From contig NZ_JOHS01000006.1 in assembly GCF_000725625.1 (NCBI RefSeq), positions 190,718 to 254,717 of the forward strand: 64,000 bases of DNA, written 5' to 3'. The translations under genes were made by a program, and so were the position numbers. The notes beneath the pieces were generated by a model, which was not told where the DNA came from, searched no databases, and saw only the letters and a program-made list of their open reading frames with translations. Below are positions 7,895 through 16,518 of the stretch, one piece after another. Numbering within the stretch: the first letter of the stretch is position 1; every line of letters starts with the position of its first letter. This DNA is from Streptomyces sp. NRRL F-6676. GTDB lineage: Bacteria > Actinomycetota > Actinomycetes > Streptomycetales > Streptomycetaceae.

Positions 7895-8680
7895 GAAGCG
7901 CAGCATGATGATCTGCCGCTCCCTCGGCGGCAGCTTCGCCAGCAGCGGCTTCAGCGACTCCCGGTACTCCACGCCCTCCAGGGCCGTGTCCTCGTAGCCG
8001 AGCCGGTCCGCGAGCGAGCCCTCGCCGCCGTCGTCCTCCGGGGCGGGGGAGTCCAGCGAGGACGCGGTGTAGGCGTTGCCCACCGCGAGCCCGTCGACGA
8101 CGTCCTCCTCGGAGACCCCGAGCACCGCCGCCAGCTCGGCCACCGTCGGCGACCGGTCCAGCTTCTGCGACAGCTCGTCGCTGGCCTTCGTCAGGGCGAG
8201 CCGCAGCTCCTGGAGCCGGCGCGGCACCCGCACCGACCAGGACGTGTCGCGGAAGAACCGCTTGATCTCGCCCACGACCGTCGGCATCGCGAAGGTCGGG
8301 AACTCCACGCCGCGGTCCGGGTCGAACCGGTCGATCGCCTTGATCAGCCCGATCGTGCCGACCTGGACGATGTCCTCCATCGGCTCGTTGCGGCTGCGGA
8401 AGCGGGCCGCCGCGTAGCGGACGAGGGGGAGGTTGAGCTCGATGAGGGTGTCCCGGACGTACGCGCGTTCGGGGCTGTGCTCGTCGAGTGCGGCGAGCCG
8501 CAGGAAGAGGGAGCGGGACAGGGTGCGGGTGTCGATGGCTGCCGAGGACGGGAAGGCCGGGGCCTCCGGGGCCTGGACGGCCTCGGCGGCGGGAAGGTCC
8601 TGAGGGTCCTGGAGCACGTCGGGCGTCGTGTCGCTCTTCGTGAGCGTGAGCACCTTCGAGCTGCCCTGGTCTGCGGACAT
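7895..8680 (-). CDS. sigN: SigF/SigB-type RNA polymerase sigma factor, 3' end missing (sigN-like)
   Basis: The first 262 residues are a normal sporulation/stress sigma factor. Region 2 is [44 protein letters not shown]; region 3 is SWSVRVPRRLQELR; and region 4 starts at LPPRERQIIMLRF. The reading then runs into a poly-G/poly-C block, so the region 4.2 helix-turn-helix (about 35 residues, including a [13 protein letters not shown] helix) is absent. Position next to sigF suggests SigN, which in S. coelicolor acts in subapical stem cells; the symbol rests on recalled gene order. The truncation is probably a sequence error, not a real mutation. Confidence 0.82.
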
Positions 8681-8792
8681 GCCACCCCCTTTGGGTCGCG
8701 GACGGTCGCGGCGGACGCTCCCGTCGGAGGAACGCAGCCTCCACCTGAATACCGGCTGGAACGCTGCGGCAAACGCGCTGCCGGAAGAATGT

Positions 8793-8831
8793 CACATGTC
8801 GGCAACGCTCTGTAGAGACATGTCGACATGT
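8793..8831. promoter_or_regulatory. ACATGTCGACATGT palindrome upstream of the sigN-like gene
   Basis: A perfect 14-base palindrome at 8818-8831 is preceded 22 bases away by a further CACATGTC half-site. It lies in the 289-base gap between sigF and the sigN-like gene, about 140 bases upstream of the latter's start. It looks like a dimeric regulator site. The regulator is unknown. Confidence 0.45.
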
Positions 8832-8969
8832 GGGACGGCAATTCCCGCTGCAAGAGAGGGGTCTGACGGGCTTTCGGGCCCGGAAGGGCGCAAAATCGCC
8901 CCGCCCCCGATTCCCTCCCCCAGGTGACCGGCCGGACGCGTGTACGTCACCCGTGAGGGGGCTGGACGC

Positions 8970-9929
8970 TCACGCCTCGATGCGGTTGGCGGAGCGCAGC
9001 CGCGCGAAGCTGCGCGCGAGCAGCCGCGAGACGTGCATCTGGGAGACGCCCAGCTCCGCACTGATCTGCGACTGCGTGAGGTTGCTGTAGTACCGCAGCA
9101 GCAGGATCCGCTGCTCCCGCTCGGGCAGCTGGACGAGCAGATGCCGTACGAGGTCGCGGTGTTCGACGCCGTCGAGGGCGGGGTCCTCGTAGCCGAGCCG
9201 GTCGAGTAGGCCGGGCAGTCCGTCGCCCTCCTGGGCCGCCTCGAGCGAGGTCGCGTGGTACGAGCGGCCGGCCTCGATGCAGGAGAGCACCTCCTCCTCG
9301 CCGATCCGCAGCCGCTCGGCGATCTCGGCGGTGGTCGGGGAGCGCCCGAACGCGGTGGTGAGGTCCTCGGTCGCACTGTTGACCTGCACCCACAGCTCGT
9401 GCAGCCGGCGCGGGACGTGCACGGTGCGGACGTTGTCCCGGAAGTAGCGCTTGATCTCGCCGACGACGGTCGGCATCGCGAAGGTCGGGAACTGCACCCC
9501 CCGGTCGGGGTCGAACCGGTCGATCGCGTTGATCAGCCCGATGGTGCCGACCTGGACGACGTCCTCCATCGGCTCGTTGCGGGAGCGGAAGCGGGCGGCC
9601 GCGTAGCGCACGAGCGGGAGGTTCGCCTCGATGAGCGCCCCGCGTACGCGGTCGTGTTCACAGGAGCCCGGCTCGAGGTCCTTGAGCTGGGTGAAGAGCA
9701 CCTGGGTCAGCGCCCGGGTGTCGGCACCGCGCCGCTTCGGCGGGACCTGTGGGGCCTGCGGGCCCTGGGCGGCCTCCGGCGCGGGGCCGGGCACGGGAGC
9801 GGCCTGGACGGATGCGGGTGCGGACGTGGGGGCGGGGGCGGACGTGGGGGCGGGAGCGGGGGCCGGAAGCTCGTCCTGGGGCGGCGCAGTACTGGCCGAC
9901 ACGGTCAACGCCACCTCTTCACTCGTCAA
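8970..9929 (-). CDS. sigF: RNA polymerase sigma factor SigF
   Basis: A complete 319-residue SigF/SigB-type sigma factor. An Ala/Pro-rich disordered N-terminus of about 65 residues is followed by region 2 ([27 protein letters not shown]), region 3 and a full region 4 with the helix [20 protein letters not shown]. In S. coelicolor SigF acts late in spore maturation. Very high identity to the adjacent sigN-like protein across regions 2-3 points to a tandem duplication. No anti-sigma gene is linked, as expected for this locus. The identity rests on homology and position. Confidence 0.9.
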   Translation of the reverse strand: MTSEEVALTVSASTAPPQDELPAPAPAPTSAPAPTSAPASVQAAPVPGPAPEAAQGPQAPQVPPKRRGADTRALTQVLFTQLKDLEPGSCEHDRVRGALIEANLPLVRYAAARFRSRNEPMEDVVQVGTIGLINAIDRFDPDRGVQFPTFAMPTVVGEIKRYFRDNVRTVHVPRRLHELWVQVNSATEDLTTAFGRSPTTAEIAERLRIGEEEVLSCIEAGRSYHATSLEAAQEGDGLPGLLDRLGYEDPALDGVEHRDLVRHLLVQLPEREQRILLLRYYSNLTQSQISAELGVSQMHVSRLLARSFARLRSANRIEA

Positions 9930-10097
9930 CGCATCGTCAATTCATCCCTCAAAAGCGGTCATAGCATCACAAGACATGTGCACTGTGTGCAAGCACCGCA
10001 TAACGCCGTGTTGAGGGGTGGAATCGTCCAGTTGCCGCGAATCGCCGCGAGTTGACGTGGAGCGGAAGGTGAGCCCGGACGGGGCGGTGAGCGGGTG

Positions 10098-10277
10098 TCA
10101 GTCCTTGGCGCCGTTGGCGAGCCAGGTCATGAAGTCGCCGACCGACTGCGCGGCGTTCGAAATGCCTTCGAACCCGATCTGGACGTAGTCGGCGGCCTTC
10201 GCCGGGTCGGTGATGATCACGTACAGCGCGAAGACGACGAGCGCGTACAGCGCGATCTTCTTTCCCTGCACCGCCAC
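10098..10277 (-). CDS. Small conserved membrane-anchored protein
   Basis: A 59-residue frame starting with GTG right after GGGGGAGG, a near-perfect ribosome binding site. The protein starts VAVQGKKIALYALVVFALY, giving one hydrophobic helix (residues 7-22), and continues with a soluble tail containing IGFEGISNAAQSVGDFMTWL, an amphipathic segment. GC-rich third positions support real coding. It sits between sigF and tRNA-Ser. The family is not recognised; the tail could bind membrane or a partner protein. Confidence 0.72.
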   Translation of the reverse strand: MAVQGKKIALYALVVFALYVIITDPAKAADYVQIGFEGISNAAQSVGDFMTWLANGAKD

Positions 10278-10410
10278 GCGGCCTCCCCCGTCTCCTGCGC
10301 CCCATGAACCCCGTACACCGCCGGTGAGTGTAACCCGCGCACGTGTTCGGCGCCTTGGAAAGGATCACGCGCGTCCGGTGGCCGGCCCGGGGGCGAGCAC
10401 GCGCATGCAA

Positions 10411-10440
10411 AAGAGGCCCCGTCCTGCGACGGAGCCTCTT
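10411..10440 (-). terminator. Terminator downstream of tRNA-Ser(CGA)
   Basis: Arms AAGAGGC-CCGTC and GACGG-GCCTCTT pair around a short loop, and on the minus strand TTTTGC follows. It starts 3 bases after the tRNA 3' end. Confidence 0.75.
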
Positions 10441-10442
10441 CA

Positions 10443-10530
10443 TGGCGGTAGCGGAGGGATTTGAACCCTCGGTGACTTGCGCCACACTCGCTTTCGAGGC
10501 GAGCTCCTTCGGCCGCTCGGACACGCTACC
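10443..10530 (-). tRNA. tRNA-Ser (anticodon CGA)
   Basis: An 88-base class II tRNA with the long variable arm expected for serine. The acceptor stem is GGTAGCG paired with CGCTACC, the discriminator is G, and CCA is encoded. The anticodon loop CTCGAAA gives CGA, which reads UCG codons. A terminator follows directly. Confidence 0.95.
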
Positions 10531-10561
10531 GAGGGAGACATTACCCCAAGGTGCGCCCCGG

Positions 10562-11074
10562 TCAGAAATCCGTTTCCCGCTCCCGGCCGCCGGTGCGGAA
10601 GAAGTCGGTGAGGAGGCGGGCGCAGTCGTCCGCGAGGACGCCGCCGATCACCTCGGGGCGGTGGTTGAGCCGCCGGTCGCGGACCAGGTCCCAGAGGGAA
10701 CCGGCCGCGCCGGCCTTGTCGTCGCGGGCGCCGTAGACGACCCGGTCCACCCGGGACTGCTGGAGGGCGCCCGCGCACATCGTGCACGGCTCCAGCGTGA
10801 CGACGAGCGTGCAGCCGGTCAGCCGCCACTCGCCGGCCGCGGCGGCCGCCCGGCGCAGTGCGAGCACCTCCGCGTGCGCGGTCGGGTCGCCCGTCGCCTC
10901 CCGCTCGTTGTGCCCGGTGGCCAGCGGGGTGCCGTCCGCCAAGAGCACGAGGGCGCCCACCGGCACGTCCCCGCCCTCGGCGGCGCGCACGGCCTCCCGC
11001 AGCGCGAGCCGCATGGGGGCGTGCCACCGGTCCCGTACCGGATCGGGGACCGGCGGAGCGTCGTCCGTCGTCAC
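10562..11074 (-). CDS. tadA: tRNA-specific adenosine deaminase (A34 to inosine)
   Basis: A 170-residue zinc deaminase that converts the wobble adenosine of tRNA-Arg(ACG) to inosine. The catalytic motifs are HAEV, giving the zinc ligand His and proton-shuttle Glu, and PCTMC, giving the two zinc Cys ligands. The C-terminal LTDFFR segment is typical. The start could be an internal ATG 20 codons later (MRLALREA), which would match the usual family N-terminus better. It lies directly downstream of its associated protein in the same operon. Confidence 0.93.
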   Translation of the reverse strand: MTTDDAPPVPDPVRDRWHAPMRLALREAVRAAEGGDVPVGALVLLADGTPLATGHNEREATGDPTAHAEVLALRRAAAAAGEWRLTGCTLVVTLEPCTMCAGALQQSRVDRVVYGARDDKAGAAGSLWDLVRDRRLNHRPEVIGGVLADDCARLLTDFFRTGGRERETDF

Positions 11075-11082
11075 GCGCGGGC

Positions 11083-11643
11083 CTAGCGCACGGTTTCCAG
11101 GACCTCCGAGGCGCCCAGGGCCTCGGCGATCGCGGTCAGTGCCTCCTCGGCGTCCAGGGAACGCAGTTCCTTCTCCCCGACGCCGAGGTCGTCGAGGATC
11201 TCCGCGTCGCCGACGGGGCCGTGCGGCACGGCGTCGGCGCCCGTGCCGTCGTCCTCGTCGTCGCCCTTGCCGGACTCACCGTCCTCCGTGCCGTCGAGGT
11301 CCAGGGAGTCCAGGTCGGCGCCGTCGTCGCCGGGCTCTCTGCCGAGCAGTTCGTCGGTGAGCAGGATCTCGCCGTACGAGCTGCGGGTGGCCGCGGCGGC
11401 GTCCGACACGTAGATACGAGGATCCTCCTCGCCGTCCACGCGGACGACGCCGAACCACGCGTCCTCCTGCTCGATCAGGACGAGCACCGTGTCCTCGTCG
11501 GCCGTGGCTTCCCGGGCCAGGTCGGCCAGATCCGACAGGGTCTCCACATCGTCGAGCTCTGTGTCGCTCGCTTCCCACCCGTCTTCGGTGCGCGCGAGCA
11601 GTGCGGCGAAGTACACCGTGACTCTCCCACTGGTCATAGGCAT
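11083..11643 (-). CDS. tRNA adenosine deaminase-associated protein
   Basis: A 186-residue protein always found next to tadA in Streptomyces. The N-terminal half is folded (VTVYFAALLARTEDGW, VLVLIEQEDAWFGVVRVDG). The middle is very acidic (about residues 105-145, rich in Asp, Glu and Gly). The C-terminus has a short helical region. Eight bases separate it from tadA, so the two are co-transcribed. Its biochemical role is unknown. The first ATG lies two codons before a second possible one (MTSGRVTV). Confidence 0.85.
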   Translation of the reverse strand: MPMTSGRVTVYFAALLARTEDGWEASDTELDDVETLSDLADLAREATADEDTVLVLIEQEDAWFGVVRVDGEEDPRIYVSDAAAATRSSYGEILLTDELLGREPGDDGADLDSLDLDGTEDGESGKGDDEDDGTGADAVPHGPVGDAEILDDLGVGEKELRSLDAEEALTAIAEALGASEVLETVR

Positions 11644-11868
11644 GCCGGTTGGGGGTCCCCCCGGCCAAGTCGCGGGCGGGGAGAGCTGTGCTGTGTCCCC
11701 CGCCCACTCGGAATCGTGGCAGAAACAAGGCGTTCAGGGGATGTCTTCACGACGCTGTGTTGCACCCTCTTGTCCGGGGCGGGAGTCCGGGGGCCGGGCT
11801 CGGGCCGCGAGGTGCCTGCCGCTGCCGACGTGATCGTACGCGGCGCGGCTCACGGGTGAAGGGGCGGC

Positions 11869-11940
11869 CGTCGTCCGGTCCGCGACCGCGGGAGTCTCGT
11901 CATCCGGTCCACGACCGCGGGGTGTTCGTCGTCCGGCTCA
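11869..11940. repeat. Three copies of a 29-base direct repeat
   Basis: Units of CGTCGTCCGGTCCGCGACCGCGG type recur at about 29-base spacing, the third truncated at CGTCGTCCGGCTCA. They lie in the 294-base gap upstream of the tadA-partner gene and run into the stop codon of the next minus-strand gene. No other feature is seen in that gap. Confidence 0.6.
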
Positions 11941-12153
11941 CCAGCGGAACGTGCGCATGCGCATCGCGCGGCGGAGCCGGGCGACCTTCGCGCGGCGCGG
12001 CTGGACGCGCTCGCGCAGTGCGCGGGCCTCCGCGCGCTCGCGCAGGAACTGGGCCCGGCGGCGCCGGCGCGCGGCCTCGCCGTCCTGCTCCTGCTCCTGG
12101 CGCGGTGTGTCCCCGTGCTGCGGTGTGTCCCCGTGGGACTGCTGGTCGGACAT
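11938..12153 (-). CDS. Small Arg-rich hypothetical protein
   Basis: A 71-residue very basic protein. The N-terminus is polar with a DTPQHGDTPRQEQEQDGE stretch; the C-terminal half is arginine-rich (ARRRRRAQFLRERAEARALR) and predicted helical, ending MRMRTFRW. The ATG chosen follows GGAG at a 10-base distance; an upstream in-frame ATG would add 10 residues. It is divergent from upp. A similar small protein sits here in other Streptomyces as far as I recall. Nucleic-acid binding is possible from the charge alone. Confidence 0.6.
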   Translation of the reverse strand: MSDQQSHGDTPQHGDTPRQEQEQDGEAARRRRRAQFLRERAEARALRERVQPRRAKVARLRRAMRMRTFRW

Positions 12154-12289
12154 CGTCACATCACTCCGGTCGGTCCCTCCCACCTTCCCTCCGACGGGGG
12201 GTTTGATGCAGGCGGGCGGGTGAATCGCGGTGCCGGTGCTTGCCGGGCGCGGCGCCGCCGGACCCGCGGCGCCCGGTTACTGTGGGGTC

Positions 12290-12925
12290 ATGCGTCTCCA
12301 CGTCGTCGACCATCCGCTGGTCGCCCACAAGCTCACCACGCTGCGCGACCGCCGCACCGACTCCGCGACCTTCCGCCGGCTCGCCGACGAACTCGTCACC
12401 CTGCTCGCCTACGAGGCCACCCGGGACGTGCGCACCGAGGCCGTCGACATCCAGACCCCGGTCGCCTCGACCACCGGCGTCAAGCTCTCCCACCCGCGGC
12501 CCCTGGTGGTGCCGATCCTGCGGGCCGGCCTCGGGATGCTCGACGGCATGGTGCGGCTGCTGCCGACCGCCGAGGTGGGCTTCCTCGGCATGATCCGCAA
12601 CGAGGAGACGCTGCAAGCCTCGACGTACGCCACGCGGATGCCGGAGGACCTCTCCGGGCGGCAGGTCTACGTCCTCGACCCGATGCTCGCCACCGGCGGC
12701 ACGCTGGTCGCGGCGATCCGCGAGCTGATCCGGCGCGGCGCGGACGACGTGACGGCCGTGGTGCTGCTGGCCGCGCCGGAGGGCGTGGAGATCATGGAGC
12801 GCGAGCTGGCGGGGACGCCGGTCACCGTGGTGACCGCGGCGGTCGACGACCACCTCAACGAGCACGGCTACATCATCCCGGGCCTGGGCGACGCGGGGGA
12901 CCGGCTGTACGGGGCGGCGGAGTAG
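12290..12925 (+). CDS. upp: Uracil phosphoribosyltransferase
   Basis: A 211-residue enzyme converting uracil and PRPP to UMP in pyrimidine salvage. The PRPP-binding loop is DPMLATGGT, and the uracil-binding C-terminal motif is [15 protein letters not shown]. The N-terminal [15 protein letters not shown] is the conserved family start; an upstream in-frame start would add 20 residues of non-conserved sequence. It is a single-gene unit, with a repeated copy of its own 3' end just downstream. Confidence 0.96.
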   Translation: MRLHVVDHPLVAHKLTTLRDRRTDSATFRRLADELVTLLAYEATRDVRTEAVDIQTPVASTTGVKLSHPRPLVVPILRAGLGMLDGMVRLLPTAEVGFLGMIRNEETLQASTYATRMPEDLSGRQVYVLDPMLATGGTLVAAIRELIRRGADDVTAVVLLAAPEGVEIMERELAGTPVTVVTAAVDDHLNEHGYIIPGLGDAGDRLYGAAE

Positions 12926-13050
12926 GCACCTCCGGGTCCCTTGCCGGGGCTGCCGGGCGGCGGAGTAGACGCTCCGGGTCCCTTGCCGGGCGGCGGGGCA
13001 GGCGGTCCGGGCTCCTTGCCGGGGCTGCCGGGCGCCGGGGCAGGCTGCCT
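12914..13050. repeat. Tandem repeats derived from the 3' end of upp
   Basis: About three degenerate units, each containing GCGGAGTAG or a variant, then TCCGGGTCCCTTGCCGGG and CTGCCGGG. The first unit contains the upp stop codon, so the array looks like slippage duplication of the gene end. It fills the gap between two convergent genes. Confidence 0.7.
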
Positions 13051-13063
13051 GGCGGCGGGTGGG

Positions 13064-13714
13064 TCAGCAGCCCTTGCCCGCCGCGGGTGTCGTGGGTGCG
13101 GGGTGCCGGAGCGCGGTCAGTGCCTGGTCGGCCGATTTCGCGGCCGTCAGCCGCTGGAAGCCGTCGCCCAGGATCAGATCGACGTCGGCGCCCTTGCGTC
13201 CGGCCTCGGTCTTCTGCTCCGCGCCGGTCAGCTGGGTCGCCAGCACCGGCAGCGAGGTGTCCTTGGCCGCGGCCGGGCCGAGGACGACACCGACGCCCTT
13301 GACCTTCTTGTCGTACTGCTTCGTCGCGTTGCCGACGGTTCCGACCTTGAAACCGCGCTTCTTCAGCTCCGCCGCGGTGTCCTTGGCCAGCCCGCCGTGC
13401 GTGGTGGCGTTCAGGACGTTGACGGTGATCTTCCCGGGCGCGGGCAGCGCGGCCGCACGGACGCCCGGCGAGGGGCTCGCCTTCGCCGGGCACGCGGCGG
13501 CCTTGGTGCCGACGGACGCGGAGGCCTTGTCGCCACCGCCGGTGAAGACGTCGATGAGCTGCAAGGTCCCCCAGCCGATCAGCCCGAGCGCGGCGACGGA
13601 GGCGACGGCCCCGACGACGAGCCTGCGGCGCCTCCGCGGGGGGCGCATCCGCGGGTACTTGTCACCCGTGATCCGGTACTGGCCGCCCATGCCGGGAGGA
13701 GTCAGCATGCTCAT
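13064..13714 (-). CDS. LytR C-terminal domain membrane protein
   Basis: A 216-residue protein with a short cytoplasmic basic segment (PPRRRRR), one transmembrane helix at about residues 32-52, and an extracytoplasmic LytR_C domain (ITVNVLNATTHGGLAKDTAAELKKRGF). LytR_C domains occur on cell-wall enzymes of the LCP family, but here no LCP catalytic domain is present. A cell-envelope role is likely. It lies upstream of, and in the same direction as, no other gene; the VapB-like gene is about 100 bases before it. Confidence 0.85.
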   Translation of the reverse strand: MSMLTPPGMGGQYRITGDKYPRMRPPRRRRRLVVGAVASVAALGLIGWGTLQLIDVFTGGGDKASASVGTKAAACPAKASPSPGVRAAALPAPGKITVNVLNATTHGGLAKDTAAELKKRGFKVGTVGNATKQYDKKVKGVGVVLGPAAAKDTSLPVLATQLTGAEQKTEAGRKGADVDLILGDGFQRLTAAKSADQALTALRHPAPTTPAAGKGC

Positions 13715-13816
13715 GAGCGCAGCGTAGTGCGCCGGAGCGGCCGTGCCTACCAGATGATCATTCGATCGGGCCGAGTACGACCCGAAAGGGTCAACCGGGG
13801 TCCGGTTCCGCCCGGC

Positions 13817-14113
13817 TCAGTCGAGTTCGAGCACCCGCGCGTGCAGTACCTGCCGCTGCTGGAGCGCGGCACGCACCGCGCGGTGGAGTCCGTCCTCGAG
13901 GTACAGATCGCCCCGCCACTTGACGACATGCGCGAAGAGGTCGCCGTAGAACGTGGAGTCCTCGGCGAGCAGCGTTTCCAGGTCGAGCTGCTGCTTGGTC
14001 GTCACCAGTTGATCGAGGCGGACCGGGCGCGGTGCGACGTCCGCCCACTGCCGGGTGCTTTCCCGGCCGTGGTCGGGGTACGGCCGGCCGTTTCCGATGC
14101 GCTTGAAGATCAC
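13817..14113 (-). CDS. Conserved small actinobacterial protein (VapB-antitoxin-like in databases)
   Basis: A 98-residue protein (MIFKRIGNGRPYPDHGR at the start, TLLAEDSTFYGDLFAHVVKW in the middle, HRAVRAALQQRQVLHARVL at the end). As I recall, databases label it a type II VapB-family antitoxin. No toxin gene is adjacent, and the protein is conserved across Streptomyces beside the LytR_C gene, so a toxin-antitoxin role is doubtful. The function is unknown. Confidence 0.75.
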   Translation of the reverse strand: MIFKRIGNGRPYPDHGRESTRQWADVAPRPVRLDQLVTTKQQLDLETLLAEDSTFYGDLFAHVVKWRGDLYLEDGLHRAVRAALQQRQVLHARVLELD

Positions 14114-14253
14114 ACGGAAAGCCTACCGGTCCCGACGTTCCGGGCGCAGCCATGGCGCCCGAGTGCCCCACCGGAAAACCCCACCCACACCCGGCCAAAG
14201 GGGTAAACCCCCGGGTTGCGTGCCAGTTACCCACCGGTTGCGAGAGGGTGAGC

Positions 14254-14322
14254 GCGCAGGGGCGCCCTCGCAGGGGGCGCGGGACTGTATCGCTGTGCGG
14301 CTCCGCCGTGCGGGCGCGGGAA
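14254..14322 (+). repeat. Copy of a dispersed Streptomyces intergenic repeat
   Basis: A GGGGGCGCGGGACTGTATCG core is followed by a GTGCGGCTCCGCCGTGC palindrome and GGGCGCGG. It is the best-preserved copy in the window and the closest relative of the sequence that interrupts the tRNA-Asp fossil near 61.85 kb. It lies downstream of the HhH-GPD gene. Confidence 0.65.
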
Positions 14323-14341
14323 AAACTCCGGGGACCCCCCG

Positions 14342-14968
14342 TCACCGCCCCGCCGGACCGGATTCCCCGGCCTTCGCGGCCTTCGCGGCCTTGGCCGCCT
14401 TCGCCGCCGCCTTCATCTCCTGCTTGTGCGCCCGCACCCGCCCCAACGACTCCGCCCCCGTGATGTCCGCCACCGACCGGAACGCATCCGGCTCCCCGTA
14501 CACCCCCGCCGCCTCCCGCCACCCCACGGGCCGCACCCCCAGCTGCTTCCCCAGCAACGCCACGAAGATCTGCGCCTTCTGCACCCCGAACCCCGGCAGC
14601 TCCTTCAGCCGCGCCAACAGCTCCGCGCCGTCCCGCGCCCCCGCCCACACCGCCTCCGCGTCCCCGCCGTACCGCTCCACGAGAAACGCGCACAACTGCT
14701 GAATCCGTCCGGCCATCGCCCCCGGATACCGGTGCACGGCCGGCTTGGCCGACAGCAGTGCCGCGAACGCCTCCGGCTCGTACGCCGCGATCGCGTGCGC
14801 GTCGAGATCGTCCGCGTTCATGCGCCGGGCGATCGTGTACGGCCCCGCGAAGGCCCACTCCATCGGCACCTGCTGGTCGAGCAGCATGCCGACCAGCGCC
14901 GCCAGCGGGCTGCGGCCGAGCAGCGCGTCGGCATCCGGCTGCTGGGCGAGGTGAAGGGTGACGTCCAT
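14342..14968 (-). CDS. HhH-GPD-type base-excision repair protein
   Basis: A 208-residue protein of the endonuclease III/AlkA-like superfamily. The helix-hairpin-helix is LPGFGVQKAQIFVALLGKQ. The N-terminal LVGMLLDQQVPMEWAFAGP matches the subfamily pattern. There is no iron-sulfur cluster Cys motif. The C-terminus ends in a lysine-alanine tail of KAAK repeats, probably for non-specific DNA contact. Substrate damage is unknown. The ATG at MDVTLHLAQQPDADALLGR is the conserved start; the frame stays open far upstream by chance. Confidence 0.87.
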   Translation of the reverse strand: MDVTLHLAQQPDADALLGRSPLAALVGMLLDQQVPMEWAFAGPYTIARRMNADDLDAHAIAAYEPEAFAALLSAKPAVHRYPGAMAGRIQQLCAFLVERYGGDAEAVWAGARDGAELLARLKELPGFGVQKAQIFVALLGKQLGVRPVGWREAAGVYGEPDAFRSVADITGAESLGRVRAHKQEMKAAAKAAKAAKAAKAGESGPAGR

Positions 14969-15087
14969 GCCCCGATGATCCCGCGCCCACCGCCGACGTA
15001 CCATTCCGGCCGAACCACCCCCCCCGGAGACGCCGTCCCCAAGCCGTCGGACCGGGCCGGAGAGAACACGCGGGGAAAACGGAGCCG

Positions 15088-16317
15088 TCACTCCGCGAAC
15101 GCCAGCGGGCGCGGTGCGCGACGGGGCAGCAGCAGCGGCGTCCCCAGCAGGAGCACCCCCGCCGCGCCGATCGCCGTACGGGTGCCGGCGAGACCGGCCA
15201 GCACACCCCACAGGGCCGTCAGCGCCGCGATGCTGAGCTTGGTGGAGACGGACCACGCGGACAGCGTGCGCACGACGCGGTCGGCCGGCGTCTGCTCCAG
15301 CCGGTAGGTGGCGTACACGGGGTTGAACACGCCGCAGCAGGTGATCACCCCGAACTCCACGAGGACGACCAGGACGAGACCGGGGACGCCGGGCCGGACG
15401 AAGGCCAGGCCGACGGGCCAGCAGGCACGCAGGACGCCCGTGGTGAGCAGGATCCGGTGCTGCCCGAACCGCGTGGCCAGCCGGCGGGCCAGCCGGGAGC
15501 CGATCAGACCGCCCACGGAGGGCAGCGCGAAGGCGAGGCCGTACTGCCAAGGGGCGAAACCCAGGGGGCCGAGCATCAGCACGGCGAGCAGCGGGGAGAC
15601 GGCCATGAGCAGCCCGTTGAAGAAGACGGTGTTCCAGAACAGCGGGCGCAGCGCCGGGTCGCTGAGGATGAACCGCCAGCCGTCGAGCAGCTCGCCGGCC
15701 CGGGGACGGGGCGGCGCACCGGCTTCCTGGGCGCGGACGGGGCGGACCGGGCGGGGTTCGTGCGTGCGGATCGCCCGGAGGCCGGCGGCGGAGACGAGAT
15801 AGCTGGCCGCGTCGGCGAGTACGGTCACCACCGGCCCGAACAGCCCGACCATGGCCCCGCCGAGCGGCGGGCCGAGCACGGTGGCGGTCCAGCTCGTCGA
15901 CTCGAAGCGGGCGTTGACGACGAGCAGTTCCTCGGGCGGCAGCAGGGTCTTGATGTAGGCCCCGCTCGCCGCCCGGAAGGTGATGTCGGCGGCGGCGACG
16001 ACCACCGAGACGGTCAGGAGCTGGACGAAGGTCAGGGCGCCGAGGAGGTAGGCGGCGGGGATCGTCAGCAGGGCGGCGCAACGGACGAGATCCGTGACGA
16101 CCATGACGGGCCGCTTGCGCCGGAACTCCAGCCAGGGCCCGAGCGGCACCGCCACGACGGCCCCGACCGCCAGCCCGGCGGCGGCGAGCGCGGAGACGGC
16201 GACGGGCCCGGAGTGCAGCACGAGCACGGCGATGAGGGGAAAGGCATCGAACGCCAGCCAGGTCCCCAGCGCACTGACCCCATAGGCCACCCACAGCAAC
16301 CCGCCACCGGCCCCCAT
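15088..16317 (-). CDS. MFS transporter
   Basis: A 409-residue, 12-helix major facilitator of the MFS_3/EntS-like group. Its loop 2-3 motif is LEFRRKRPVMVVTDLVR, and it has GPPLGGAMVGLFGP in the middle. The ATG opens the first hydrophobic helix (MGAGGGLLWVAYGVSALGTW) with no leader, so the true start could be slightly upstream. It is a single gene, divergent from the copper protein. The substrate is unknown. Confidence 0.85.
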   Translation of the reverse strand: MGAGGGLLWVAYGVSALGTWLAFDAFPLIAVLVLHSGPVAVSALAAAGLAVGAVVAVPLGPWLEFRRKRPVMVVTDLVRCAALLTIPAAYLLGALTFVQLLTVSVVVAAADITFRAASGAYIKTLLPPEELLVVNARFESTSWTATVLGPPLGGAMVGLFGPVVTVLADAASYLVSAAGLRAIRTHEPRPVRPVRAQEAGAPPRPRAGELLDGWRFILSDPALRPLFWNTVFFNGLLMAVSPLLAVLMLGPLGFAPWQYGLAFALPSVGGLIGSRLARRLATRFGQHRILLTTGVLRACWPVGLAFVRPGVPGLVLVVLVEFGVITCCGVFNPVYATYRLEQTPADRVVRTLSAWSVSTKLSIAALTALWGVLAGLAGTRTAIGAAGVLLLGTPLLLPRRAPRPLAFAE

Positions 16318-16518
16318 GTACAGCTCCCCTCATTCCGGCGGCCCACCGTACGCGAGGGCAGGGACAGCAGCGGCGGAGAACCCACCCAGCGCCCCCACCC
16401 ACCCTGAACACCCCACCCCCACCATCCGTACGTAACCAAAACCCCCGAACCGCGAACCCCGCTCCCTCGACCCCCGAACCCGAACCCCGACCCCGCAACC
16501 TACGGAGACCCGACGGAC

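Noticed and set aside
13817..14113. Treating the VapB-like gene as half of a toxin-antitoxin system
   Set aside because: No PIN-domain or other toxin gene is adjacent, and the protein is conserved like a housekeeping gene in Streptomyces.
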